Assembly (NCBI GenBank): GCA_026874595.1 | Contig: CM049307.1 | Location: 21,121,079-21,185,078, forward strand | From: Sipunculus nudus | Lineage: Eukaryota > Annelida > Sipuncula > Golfingiida > Sipunculidae | Reading direction: 5' to 3' | Length of the DNA: 64,000 nucleotides | Shown: piece by piece, positions 14,110 to 26,500 of the stretch | Numbering within the stretch: the first letter of the stretch is position 1 | Layout: each line of letters opens with the position of its first letter | Notes under the pieces: generated by a model | What the model was told of the DNA's origin: nothing | Database searches by the model: none | Seen by the model: the letters and a program-made list of their open reading frames with translations, nothing else | Program-made: the position numbers and the translations under genes

Positions 14110-14870
14110 AACCTATTGGATTCGATCTTCATAAAGCAAAACAATCAACTTTTCCTCACTATCACAACATTTTTTAATCAAAAGTATCCTCCTTGGTTGA
14201 ATCATATTTTCTCAATCCGGTAATCCTAAACCACCTTCTAGTTTCTCCCTAATCAACGCTCTATATTTGATCTTTCAGATTCCCCCTTTCTATAAAAAAT
14301 TAACAACGCTTTCCCTGATTTTATCAACAAAGTATTTTGGAGGGATGTACACGTTACATATGTACATCGCCTTAGATAGTATGAGGGATCTTAAAATGGT
14401 GGTTTTACCGTGTAGAGATAGGTTACGCATCCTCTATGTTCTTAATGTAATTGAATACTGTCTTATATTTTATCAAAATTCTCTCTAATGCTCAGTTCTT
14501 TGTTTTTGGTTATATTTACTCCAAGTATTCGCATTCTCTTAACCTTAAGGTCAATCCATTTATAAACTATTTCAATTTCCGGTAGATTTCTATTCTCATC
14601 AATCCACGCAACTTCAGATTTCTGACGATTCAACTCCAGTGAAGAATACCATTCATACGTCAACAGGGTTCTTTGCAAGTGTTTTAATGATTCTTCATTT
14701 TTTATAAAAATGTTGAGTCATCTGCAATTAACAAAGGTTTGATCTGATATCCACAAAATCTACTCCTACAATATTAGTGTTTTGCGCGACTATTCGATTT
14801 AACACTTCCAGTGGATAATAGGAACATATAAGGAAAATTTTGATATAAACGACAGGAAACAAACTTGTGA
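14110..14870 (-). pseudogene. LINE (non-LTR retrotransposon) reverse-transcriptase remnant
   Basis: Read on the minus strand this is the C-terminal half of a LINE RT, broken by several stops and frameshifts. In order: a PLEVLNR segment; the catalytic box LLIADDSTF (ADD codons at 14717-14725); EESLKHLQRTLLTYEWYSS; LELNRQKSEVAWI (a relic of the SGLK.N..K.E motif) with RMRILGVNI; a LSLHGK-type helix in another frame; and REKLEGGLGLPD near 14225. This order (motif C, then LK.N..K.E, ILG, thumb, GGLGLPD) is that of L1/Tx1- or CR1/L2-like LINEs; I lean to L1/Tx1 but cannot prove it. No endonuclease or 3' tail was found, so it is a fragment. Confidence 0.8.
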
Positions 14871-16458
14871 AGAGTCGTTGACTTTAAGACACAACCGCTT
14901 ACAGATAAAAGATAAAAGAATTTACTATCCAGAAACTTGACTTATGCGTGACTCAATTTGACCTAACCACCACAGCCCATATGCTCCGCCCTTTTAACCC
15001 ATTTATGACAATGAGCCCTCAAAACCCTCCTACACAGAAGGCCTTCCATGCTCATGGTTGTGAGAGCTGTGACGTCACAAAGGTCCATGACGTATGACGT
15101 CGTATTGACTGACGTCATTAGCTGGAATTTCTATATCTCTGTTCTCCGGTGATGAAAATATCGGAGTCATGAGCTGTCTTGCCATGTTTTGGATTATTTG
15201 TCTCATACAAATACGTGCCAGTAATTACATAGTGTTCACTCGGTAGATGGGTTAATGGCTCTTACAACTTTTGGCCTAGAACTTTTTTTTATGCTGTCTC
15301 CTTCGAATAAAAAAAAAAAATATCCCGGAAAACATGCCGATAAGGGTTAACATACAGACTACACCTGTTCTGTTTGGGAGAAATCACATAATTATGCAAA
15401 TGGATCCAATTGCTTTAATCAGCGAAATTTAGGCTTATTATATACACACCACGTAAGGCCTGCGAGTTTATATAATACTGTCTCAACAGATACATTTATA
15501 AGTTTATATGGGTTTTATACGGGGCATTAGCATAGGTATATAAGTTCTACAGATAGGACAATGCGCAATTATTGTAGTATTCTATTTCTTTCCGAATTGC
15601 TTCTCCCATCGATTGAATTCAACATCAAACATTATTGCATGGTTGAATTAATTTAAAAATTTAAGTTTAAAAATTTAGTTAAAAATTTTTTAAGACAAAG
15701 TTTATGATAATTTTAAACAATATCTTAATAACAACCGTGAGAGGTCACACCGATACCATTTAAGAAGGTGCTAGTCTGAGTCAGTTGTCGGAGTGGTAGA
15801 ACTCTTAACCAAATAGAAGAGGAATTTCGTAATAAAGTTGCTTGAGGGAATCCTGGGAGCCGATTTACAAACAAGTTACAAGTAATAATAAGAAGGCCAG
15901 ACGACAAAGTAAACTAAACCAGAATATATCTAACTTTTTAAAGCCTATTTACAGTCTTGGTCGGACGAAGGAAAATAACGTCTGACCGCTAGATCATTGT
16001 TCAGCAACCCTCGCCTGAATGGAAAATGTCCTATAAATAGTCGTGGCTCTCCTCGCCATCCTAACTTGAGACAAACAGAACTTAAGTGGTTCATTTGTTG
16101 TCCTTAAATCTTATAAGTCTGGACGAGGGTGAATTCCATGTCTCATTGCTGTGCCACAAGAAAACCGGGGAACTGGAGGGTCTCAAGTAGGACATTGTAG
16201 GTCAGGCCGGCGGCTGTGCCGGATATTTCCTGTTTAAGGAAACCTCGACTGTGGTACCTAAAAATGTAAGGTCCACATATTAGTGAGAGCTGGCTATATA
16301 AAATCCGGGCACCATAGCCTAAAATCTGGAGGCCGACAAGTTGTTGAACAATGATGTTCAGATGAGTCGTGCGGGCAGACAACTGGTAATTGCACTCATT
16401 TGTAATGTTAATATTGAGGACGATTCAAGTTAACCATTCATTAGCTTCAAGACCACCA

Positions 16459-16460
<2 letters not shown>
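14871..16460. other. Unrecognised sequence
   Basis: No gene or repeat identified, apart from clustered TGACGTCA/TGACGTA-type motifs at 15070-15120, in sequence that is otherwise unremarkable. Confidence 0.45.

Positions 16461-16515
<55 letters not shown>
16461..16515. repeat. (AT)n microsatellite
   Basis: Pure AT dinucleotide run of about 27 repeats. Confidence 0.98.
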
Positions 16516-16518
<3 letters not shown>

Positions 16519-16753
16519 GAGAGAGATATTACGTAATTCTGTAATTTTCATTGCAAATATGACGCATCTCGGAGAAAAGACAAATATGTCAAGACAAATG
16601 TTATATAAAACTACATTATTTTTTAATCAATCAACTAGCATTTTTGCTCTGAATTAAGGATACTATGAATTTATTTTTTTAATTGTGATTATTTACGTAA
16701 TTCTAGTAGGCAAAAGATACATAAATTTAGTTAAATCCATAAGATAATTCATC

Positions 16754-16932
16754 TAACGTACCAAAATACAAACACTTTCCGTACATAATACTTCTTGCTA
16801 AAATTATGCGGGCATAGCCTTTGTTACCTTAAAGTAATGTGGATTTAACGTACCAAAATACAAACACTTTCCGTACATAATACTTCTTGCTAAAATTATG
16901 CGGGCATAGCCTTTGTTACCTTAAAGTAATGT
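16754..16932 (+). repeat. Perfect 92-bp-period tandem duplication
   Basis: 16754-16840 and 16846-16932 are identical over 87 bp (both start TAACGTACCAAAATACAAAC and end AAAGTAATGT), separated by GGATT-type junction bases. Perfect identity in an otherwise decayed region points to a recent duplication, or to an assembly artefact. Confidence 0.97.
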
Positions 16933-17394
16933 TTTTGTGATTATCAAAGTTCATACGTGTAAGCCATCTGGGGATGGTTAGAATTGTGCTCAGGGGATCT
17001 ATAACGTAGATATATTGATGTCAATGAAAAAACTCAGGGTAAAATCTATATAGGTGTGGCAAAAGGATGCCAAACCTTCACTCTCATGTGGCGTATATTA
17101 ATTGAAAATAGCAATACTGTCATAAGTTCGGGCTCAAAAGCAGCCCTGTCAAAACATATTGACCCAAAAAAATAAAGGATTTTTTTATAGATTTCTCACA
17201 GTGATATTTTATAGACTTACGACGCAAATGACCAGGTTTTATGCTGTTTGTGTGTTGTCTGTGTTTGACTAGCTGCTCCAGGCTGCCGAAATAACGGAAT
17301 TTATGTACCCCCGAGGGTCGGGGGATTTGGGATGGAATGGGAGAAAAAAAACTGTTACAGGCAGTAAGAGCTTGCTTGTTTATGACAATCTGCG

Positions 17395-17725
17395 TAACCA
17401 ACCATTTAGTTCATAAAGGAAAAATGAATGTGTTCTACACACACCAACACACAACAAATTGTGTCACCAACCAGTTCATAAAGCAAAAATTATTGTACTG
17501 TATACACACACAAAAAAATCCAAATCGGTTCACCAACCAGTTCATTAAACAATAATAAATGTATTCTATACAAAAACAAATTGGTTACAAACCAGTTCAT
17601 ACAACAACAATAAAATTATTGTAAACACACGCAAAACAAATTGATCATTACCTAGTACATAAAACAAAGATAAATGTACTGTAAACACGCAACAAATTGT
17701 GTCACCAATTTGTTCATTAAACAAT
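17395..17725 (+). repeat. Degenerate tandem repeat, about 55-70 bp, six units
   Basis: ACCAACCAGTTCATAAA-type landmarks occur near 17397, 17467, 17531, 17589, 17650 and 17703. Each is followed by AATAATAAATGTATTGTA and ACACACACAACAAATTG variants. An ORF running through it is repeat sequence. Confidence 0.85.
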
Positions 17726-17732
17726 AATAAAC

Positions 17733-17750
17733 GTATATATATATATATAT
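17733..17750. repeat. Short (TA)n tract
   Basis: TATATATATATATATAT at the edge of the preceding tandem repeat. Confidence 0.95.
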
Positions 17751-17819
17751 GTATGTCTGTGTGCATGTACATTTATCGATTAAATATCAAATGGCAGTTA
17801 ATGCCAGTTTGTGTAGTAA

Positions 17820-18244
17820 ATTACAACTGTAATAGACGCGACAGTTTACAAGTGTCCTTGCAATTCAGCGCTGGTTTTCTCAATTTGTCAAAACGAGCGG
17901 GGTATGATTGGGAGGGCATGGCAATAACAGACCTTGATAGCAGGGCAGGATTGACCAAATTGCCTGGACTCGATTTCCATGAAAGCTCAATCAGCGAGTG
18001 GCCAACCTCAATTTTACGGGGTCCCAACACAATGATGTCTGGTGTCCATTTGGCCTTCTGCTGGACACGCTTCATACAGGGAGCTGTCTGGTCATTTCAA
18101 GTTCACAACCACCGACTGTATTCTCAATGCTGTAGGGTTCACTGCAGCAGCCTGTGTGCGATAGTATTCTTTGAAATTATGTACTTTGATGCCCAGTGCC
18201 GCTTAAGGAGTTTATCCAAGGATAAGGGACGTGTGGATTTGTAA
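17820..18244 (+). other. Unclassified open stretch, coding status unclear
   Basis: A forward ORF is open from 17699 to 18244 (181 codons), but its first part is microsatellite and tandem repeat. From about 17820 the sequence is more GC-rich and complex than its neighbours and is also partly open on the minus strand (17821-18075, 84 codons). It could be an old exon or a transposon-protein relic on either strand. I recognise no motif, and no splice-site model was made. Confidence 0.2.
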
Positions 18245-21200
18245 AAAAAAAATAAATAAAATTTTCTATAAAATCTATGAAACCATCGCGGAGTGTAGTA
18301 TTATTCTGAACTGTCAGCCATTATTTATTTCCTGTGTACATGACTGATTTGTCAGTGCATATGTAAACATCATATTTACGTCACTCTGGAGGCTGGCGAG
18401 AAATAAATGAAGGACACTATGCATCACCCGCCCCAAAGGGAGGTATTCCAAGGAAAACCTTCAGAGCATAACAATTTGGCTATGATTTGAGAGGCAATCA
18501 TAAGGCATAACAACTTTAATATTGGGGCGTAATGTTACAACAAATAACTGATGAGTTTCGTGTCAAAGTAAGGATAAATACCGATCCTCCCAGAATAAGT
18601 TTAAATTCTGTCATTCTGAGAGCTTGGTTTGGAATTCCGGAAAACAATGATTTGGTCACAGAATTAAGCCCAAATGCTTGCATTCCGGTTACGTAATTAA
18701 TATAAGCTGTTATAGATAATAACATTGTCACTAATAGTAAATTTGTCATTATTCTCTCGGGAGTCCAGTTTCCTGAACAATGGTTGATTTTCTCAAGGGA
18801 GCAATAAGGGAAGCTCGCCTACACTAAAACGGGATCGCCTAATTACTATTAATTGAAGCAATGCATAGCATAATCAAAACAAACAAAAATGCTGTGTACA
18901 CATTTATGATTGAAATCCCAGGAAAGCTAATTAGACTAGAAAGTCTTTGCGAAGCCAACCCAATTAGTTTGAAAGATGAAGCTGGTGAACGCGGCAATGA
19001 CATAGGACTTATCTGGTCCGGCTATTTGGTAAAACCGCTTGTGTTGATAGATTTAGCCACTGGGGCAATCGAAAATCCGTACGGAACGATATCAAGTGCT
19101 GGTCTAATCAAGCATTTTGAGATTATTCCTCATTAAAAACTCTCCCCTCCTCAGAACAACGCCAAGAACATCATTTTCTGCGGAACTGTGATCATGCAAA
19201 CTGTAAAATGGATCAAAGAAGGAAGCCAGGAAGCATAAATAGTGGTGACGGATAGAGTGTGTGATGGGTCAGAAAGGTACGAAATAATGTGTACATAAAT
19301 CAAAACAAACACAGGGAGGGTACGCTTAAACTGTGCTCAAGAAAGTATAGAATGAAAATGATTGAGTTATAGGTTGACAGTAATGTGTTCAGAGTAGCCT
19401 AAGCCAGTTGCTCCAATGTGACCAACTGTCAACGCAAAATTTCATAATTCATTAGTTTAGACATTATGTCGCCTGCCGCCTAATCCAATGTGGACTGCAA
19501 TAGTAGTCATATTTAAATTGAGAGATAATGATAATATTTGTTTTTTTTTTGGTCTCAGTAAATTAAGGAAGCCTCATTCGTTATTGACGTATTAATCAAT
19601 GGTTTCTCTAAACATCGGAAGAAGAAAAAAACATGACATAAGAAGACTCTAAACCTAGCCATAATGACAATTTCTCTTTTGATCGCTACTCACACTTTAT
19701 CTTCCATTCAAGTATATGGACAAGATGTATATGCAAATGATATAAATGTAGTAAACTCTATATTCCTAGATAAAGGGCTCTCCTGAGGCCAAGATGATGA
19801 AGTGAACTTAAGATTCAACTGTCTATTTAATGGTACTTTTTACTTTTAGTGTCCGAGATACAATGTCAACATTTAAGCAGGTAAGCTCCAGTGAAGCTAT
19901 AGATATGAAGTTTTGACTTTTTCAATCCAATTACCATTTTATTGCAAGAGGTATCCCTGACATTACCGAGTCCTAATGCAATCAGCCGCCGACCTAGGCG
20001 AGTCCGTCCAGCGATTTATTGATATATAACATCGCATTGATAATGAAAATTGATAACATGTTTCATGTAAATCTTTGTATATAACCCCTAGAACCATCGG
20101 ATCATGCAATAAATACGCAAAACTCAAGATTTAATTCCTCCCTGTTTTTTAAAGAGAACTGGGATATTCATCCATCTTTGTCTTTGAAGTGCATATTGAG
20201 CATCCCCGAGGCTGCACGACAGACGCGAGTGCCGAACAGTAAGCTAGCGTACAAACAAACACATTAAATGGAAAAGGGGGAAAGAATGCAGGGGGAATAA
20301 ATAAATGGAAAAGAGTCCACAAGTGGGTACTGCCCTTCATGTGAGGAAGCTTAGTGAGCGAATAGATTCGGTTTTGGAGTTTTTTTTAATGACAAACTCT
20401 TTTGAACAAAATAAGGAAAATTTACAATGTTAATTTTTGTAATGCACAATAATATAGCATTTGCAGACCCAAAACAAAAAAGGGGAACGGTATGTAAAGG
20501 TGTTCATTTTTTTTAAAATAAAAGCAGGTTATATTTGTCAATAACCAGTCTGTTAGATTACACTGCAGATAAGGACCATGTTGTCATTTATGAAAATTGC
20601 CATGTATATACTAAAGGTTTTGTATATTGCTTACTGGGTGATTGTAATAATAAAAGTGATTTCTGCATTTCATGTATAACAAATTTTTAAGTTTGTTCGG
20701 AGCAGGAAATGGTAGAAAATGGCGAAACAAAAAGTATACATTTTCTTACATCAAAATGTATAATCAATCGACAGAAAAACCATACTTTGTACCCCCATGA
20801 AGCGTAAACTCTATGATGACAGCCAACTAAACAGTAATGTTCACTTCTGACATTAGCCATATGACCAGATTACATGTTACACTTATTTCCAGCTTCATAG
20901 AAAAAAAGGATTTCTTCTTTTAGCAATGTCTGGTGGAATTCATAATTTATTCCAGAGCCCAGATTCATTCTTCTTTTAATATTTATAGAGGTGAAAAAGA
21001 CAGGCTGTCACAAACATTTATATTTGTTATTAGACAGAAAGACTAATTGGTTATTGAATATGTCAGGGTATCAAACGTTACAAGGCTTTTCGCTCAACTT
21101 GTCATAACAATCTCTCACGGGAGACCAAAAACACCACGATCTTCCGGTCTTATTCTAGGTCTGCTCTCAGAGAATGGCTAGGTCTTAAAAACGGTTTTCT

Positions 21201-22730
21201 TTTATGAGCGACTTGAAAGTTCTGTGAGATACCATAATTACCTTTGGGCTTTAGGTTTATTCTGATTTTATTATTTGAATTAAAGTAGATACGATAATCG
21301 TGTGTACTTGGTAGGCACGCCTATGTAAGATGACCTATAAAGAGTCAGACCAGAACTTGTATACTCTTGTTTGTACAAACCAAATGGGATCCTGAACTTT
21401 TTATATCATAATATACTATTTGATAAATACAATTTACTACTAATGGAATTTATTCTCAAAATGGGCACGTGATAAGAAGAGAGGTACACAGCGTCGCTTT
21501 TATTATGATTTGCTGTGATTTGCGGCCAAAAATGGTGCTTTACGCTTTAAATTAAATCTAAATATTAGGCTGCCCTAATATATAGACCTAGGCCGCCTTT
21601 CATTAAATTAAACAGACCGCTAAATGAAACGGTCCCTTGTTCGTTTTTTATAAATCAGGAACATAATGGACACTCCCTCACTGCCATGCTGCTTCGAAGA
21701 GGAAATAAAAAAAGGAAAACATGGATATTTCCCCCCCCCCCCCCAAAAAAAAGACTGCCGTACTTTTTTTAATTTAAATAGTCACACCAGAAATTATGTT
21801 CTTTACCATTTGACAAGTTTGTCAGAAATGCAGGAGGGGAGGGGCACATTAATGCCTTTATCATCGCAGAACTGTTCTAAATATGGACTTTTTAGAGATC
21901 GCAGGTGCATGTTTGTTGTAGGACTCCCGCTTGCCGGTATATACAAGGATACTTGATCTTCCGAAATAATAGTTAAAGCCAATGCTTTATAGGTATAGCA
22001 TCGATGCAGGAGGCATGCATCCCATGTGGGATTTAATGAAACTGGAGTACCCATGATCGGTTAAGGGGACCAGTGTTAGAGTGTTTGCTTCAACCAAGGC
22101 TAGTCACCTCCCACTTGAAGCTTTTTTATTACCTTTAACCCCAGTGAGATAACTATGGACGGTAGAGACGTATGTAACTTTTTTTAATGTAAAATGTCCA
22201 TTTGAAAGAAATAACTGTAAATTCAGAACAAAATAAAGAAAAACCCTGGTGAATACTGTCCAGATTCAAAACCTGATATTTACTTATGTAAAAGTACCCT
22301 TCTCCTGTATATTGTCACGCAGGACGGTCAGAAGGGATCCCTGTCAACGAGCGAAATATATTTTTTTTTCACATATACACATTTAACTATACTATGACTG
22401 TAGCACGGAATTTTTTGCCCGAGGGCTCTTCCGCAGTTTGACATGTCCATCTGTTCCTTGTTCTTGGTAGAGAATGCCTGTTATCGGTACCGACGTGAGA
22501 TACCTTGTTCCACTGTTGAGATAAGAACCAAGGTTAAACTACAGCCACTAAACATTTTTTTGCCAAGCGGTGAGGTATTAGCAGTTTGCACCATGCGACC
22601 CACGTCTGTGGCATTTTATCAAACACCTGCCTCCCTTGGATGGACCAGCACTTCACATCATCTCAACCTTTTTAAATTGTAGCAGATTTCCTGTTACGGC
22701 TAAAGCTGGAGCGCTGTTCACTTTGAATTA
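18245..22730. other. Unrecognised sequence
   Basis: Only short ORFs without recognisable domains (for example 18861-19136, 91 codons), and a C-run at 21731-21743. No element ends found. Confidence 0.5.
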
Positions 22731-23564
22731 TGTTACGGAACCTAATATCAACAGATCACGTATGCGTGATGAACATAAATTTTGTAATGAAAAAAAAATC
22801 AGATTCTGTAACACTAGGCAGCGTGAAATGTCTAGGGGAATGAATAAAGAAGTCAGTGGTTTTTTGTTAACAAATAACTATTATTTGTTCTTAAAACAGC
22901 CCTAACCTTACAATACACTAAATCAATACAATTACACAGTAAAACAGCAAATCAATACAATGACACAGAAAAATAAACAAAGTGCACAGTACCTGCATAC
23001 CACCACTGTCACAGCGATAAATCCTTTAAAATGTATAAGCCTAATGAACAGTTCACACAAATCTTCTCGGAGAATAACAGTCCAATGTAATTAAAAAATT
23101 AATCCACTATTATCCAAAACTGAAATTCTGGCAGTGATCCGAAAGGCAAAGTGAAGACTAAATAAAATCCGTAATAAGATATTCTCTTACTGCTGCATGT
23201 ATCGGAAAAGGTTCCACTCTTCTGTGTCCGCTGGAATATTCTCTCACCTCTCTCTAGGCTCTAAAACACAGCCCCCTATTTATAACTTCTCACTACCAGC
23301 CGGGAACCTTCCATTTCTCGAACAATTAAAAGAATCTAACATAATACACAGTAAACACACTTTACAGGAAACATCACTGTGTCTCTATATATCAGGGTCC
23401 ACACGTGAGCTGGCCCAGCCAGGCCAGGCGAGAAAGCCCTAGACTAGCATGACAGCGAGAGTTCAACCAGTACCGATTAAACTGAGAGTGCAACACCCAG
23501 CCAGGCGAGGCCGCTACAACACGAGTTACGCCCGTGTCACACAATAAAAAAGACATCTGTAACA
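22731..23564 (-). repeat. Solo LTR of the same retrotransposon family
   Basis: This 834-bp stretch starts TGTTACGGAACC and ends CTGTAACA. It aligns along its length with the LTRs at 42665 and 48897: same start, the CTAGGCAGCGTGAAATGTCTA block, the TCGG..GTCC segment, and the CCCGTGTCACACAATAAAA end. It is clearly more diverged than those two are from each other. No gag or pol sequence lies on either side, so it is a solo LTR left by LTR-LTR recombination. The flanks are ATTA and ATTT, a possible decayed 4-bp target duplication. It has the same orientation as the full element. Confidence 0.9.
23274..23284 (-). promoter_or_regulatory. TATA box in the solo LTR
   Basis: Minus strand TATAAATAGGG, at the LTR position where the two full-length-element LTRs have TATATAAAGG. 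A solo LTR that keeps its TATA box could still act as a promoter pointing left. Confidence 0.45.
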
Positions 23565-26500
23565 ATTTAAACACTACCAAACAACGTTGTCTTCATGTCC
23601 AGACTTGCAGGTTATTAAAAAATATACATAGCAATTATTAATTGTAAATTAATGCTTAGTTATAATTTATTTCGATTTATATTCTGAAATCTGACCACTA
23701 GAAGTATAAAAAACACCTCTTGTTCTTTTTCACACACATATCTATTGTATCTTCATGGCAGGACTTAATTGGCAAAGGACTGGGTCACTTTTTCACTCAA
23801 GAACGTGGATAAATCGGCGTGTACTCGTTGGAACACGCAAGAACTCAAAAGGCTTCATTAAATAATTAATTTCTCAACTACTTTTGCTTGTACTCATATT
23901 ATGTCTAAAGGGATTGATATAAAGGTTAATGCATGTGCCCTGCTAACGTACCGGAATAACAAGGTCAAGTGCAATGGAACCAAGTGCATTTAATGTCCGC
24001 CATCAGTCCCCTGTGTACGCGAGCGCCATCTGCACCCGGTCCACAGAGAGACCAATTAGTCGTTAATCAAATTTGTTTAATATTTACTGTTCCATGATAA
24101 TCTAGGTTCATGTCACCGGGGCCATTGTTATTAAAATAAGTGATATAAAAGTGAATGTTCGGCATACGGTAGTCTGAGAAAAGTAATTTTTCTTTTATAC
24201 TGAAATTCATGCATCATTAGGACCATGGGTCATTGTGGCCGGACATTGAACCAAGCATTATCCCAGTATTTCCCCTAAAACCCTTTAGTTAGAAAGTATG
24301 GTTATCAAAAGTTGGTATGCTTTTGAGACCATAAAGCAGGCAGAATTAAAATTCGTCAAACCTATATAAATTACCTATTTACTGGTAAGGCACCAATGGC
24401 TGACTTTTTTAGAAGACCCAAGAGATTAAACCCAATGCTCCTGTATCCTTCAAACCAAGAGATAAAACTATAATATAGGGCCGCTGTAGAAAAAAACCAG
24501 ATAGACTTCTATGTACTTCCAGATGACCCTAATTCCGATACATTAGACGAGTGTGATATAACCATATTATTCAGGATTGCCTACTCTACTTTGAGTCTAT
24601 CGCTATCTCTACTTTGAGTCGTGATTGTCATCCATCATTTTACAAATCGGTGTATAAACAGCCAATAATCTTGATATAAAGCTTAGAGTGGTTTTTAGAC
24701 TAAAAAAGTAAATGTAAACATACAAACTAATGTATTAATCCCACCTCTATAGTAAACGCCGTCATTACCTGTGCCTCGCACAAATTGAACGGTCGTCTAC
24801 ATAAACCATGTAAGACATGCTTGTGCGCGGTAAGAAACTCAACAAACGTAAAGGGGATTAGCCCATTTGCTATGTTACATTGCATTCTTTTTCACCCACA
24901 CACATGTCTAACGTTCGGTCTGGTTGATTAAAAGTTACAGCGTACCTTTAAGACCAGCGGCGTAATTAAAAATAAGGTAATATCTGCATTCTCATAAAGA
25001 TTAACAGAGCTTTTCTCGACATCAGAGGGCATGCCACTCTGATATCTTGATGGAATCTCCTTTGTCTGAGTGGGAACTGCTATACACCAGATGGTGACGC
25101 TTGCAGTGCTGCCGGGTTGATAACAAACATTCCATGAAGATGAAGATGATCATTCATTCCGGAATGCCCAGTGTGGAGTCCGAGGAATGGGGAAGTTAAT
25201 TTTTGGTAGACATCAGCTTATCTTGTACGGATGTTTCTATAGTAAATCCTCCAGTAGCCAGTATTTATCACAGTATACTGGGTTTCATAAAAACTATTGT
25301 TATCCGCATGTTGCTATCTTAATATTTTATCCAGCTGTTTCATTTATGTCTTCTTTGCAGTGTAATAAGAGTCCATTCTGGAAGAAATGTTCGGTAAAAC
25401 ATTACACTATAAATCGGTCCTACCTGGTAAGTCCAACAATACGCGGCAACAATACAGTCACTAGTACACGACAACCCATTACGAATTTAATAAGTGATAT
25501 TATTTAAAAAAAAACATAGTGTGATCCTCAATGTCAACATCAAGAAAATGTGTTTGTAAGGTCAGCTAACATACGATACAAATGTAATAGAGCAGGGGTG
25601 GGATGGGTTCTACAGATTCAAAACTGCTTGACTTACGACCGGGACTGCTTTCAGGATATATGTATAAACTACTGTTGCTAAAAAAATACATATGAGAAAT
25701 AATTCTTAACAAATAAAGATATCTGTAACAGCTGGTTATTAAATATGTGTTATCTTCCATGTTTCTTGGGTTATATGATTTATATAGCAACTTCAAAGCC
25801 ATGTGCATGATTTTTTTCTCCTAACTGCGGACGGGTTTGGTGCCGTAAACAATAACAAGGGAATACGAAGCATTAATAAACCATTCGATACCTGAGATCT
25901 ATTTTATCTTTTTCTATCAGAATTGTGATATGATGGTTTAGTGGGTGATAAGGGGAATAAGAGTTCCTGACCAAGCAGACGTTCTGGCCAGGTTCTCTTA
26001 ACACAGCGGCATCAGAAAGCGTCCTGAAGCCAACTTGTTACTCTAGGCCTTTGATGAGTTGCCGATGACAGCGTGATCATGCCCCGAGGACCTCTGCCTC
26101 AACATCAATTGTTCTCGGGGTGAGGAGATTTAAAAAACGAAAGAATCATCCCTGCCGGGCTGTGCTCATGAAATATACACGCACTGTTAGGACAACTGTT
26201 GATTAGGGTGTGGAGGCGACCACATTACAGTTGTAGGCAAGAGTTTATAGACCTAGGTTTTCGGGAGCCGGCTTGTTTCATGCAGGGAGATCGGATCCCT
26301 TCTCGTTAGCCGGTTATACGGCTCACGTCAACTCCGCGTCTGACCGGAATCCTATATTGTAGCAGAAATTCTGCCATCACACGGAAGCATTAAGCTGATG
26401 ACACTTATAATGCCGAAGGCAGGGACAGCGGGCAATAAAACATCATTCACTCCCGCACGCGTGGTGTTTTACGCAACTTTTTCTTTGACGTAAAAAAACA

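Noticed and set aside
15060-15125. CRE-like promoter cluster (several TGACGTCA/TGACGTA words)
   Set aside because: No gene, TATA box or transcript start is visible nearby, and short palindromes of this sort occur by chance.
17699-18244. A 181-codon gene starting at 17699
   Set aside because: The first 40 or so codons are tandem repeat and TA microsatellite, so the start is not credible. The later part is listed separately as unclear.
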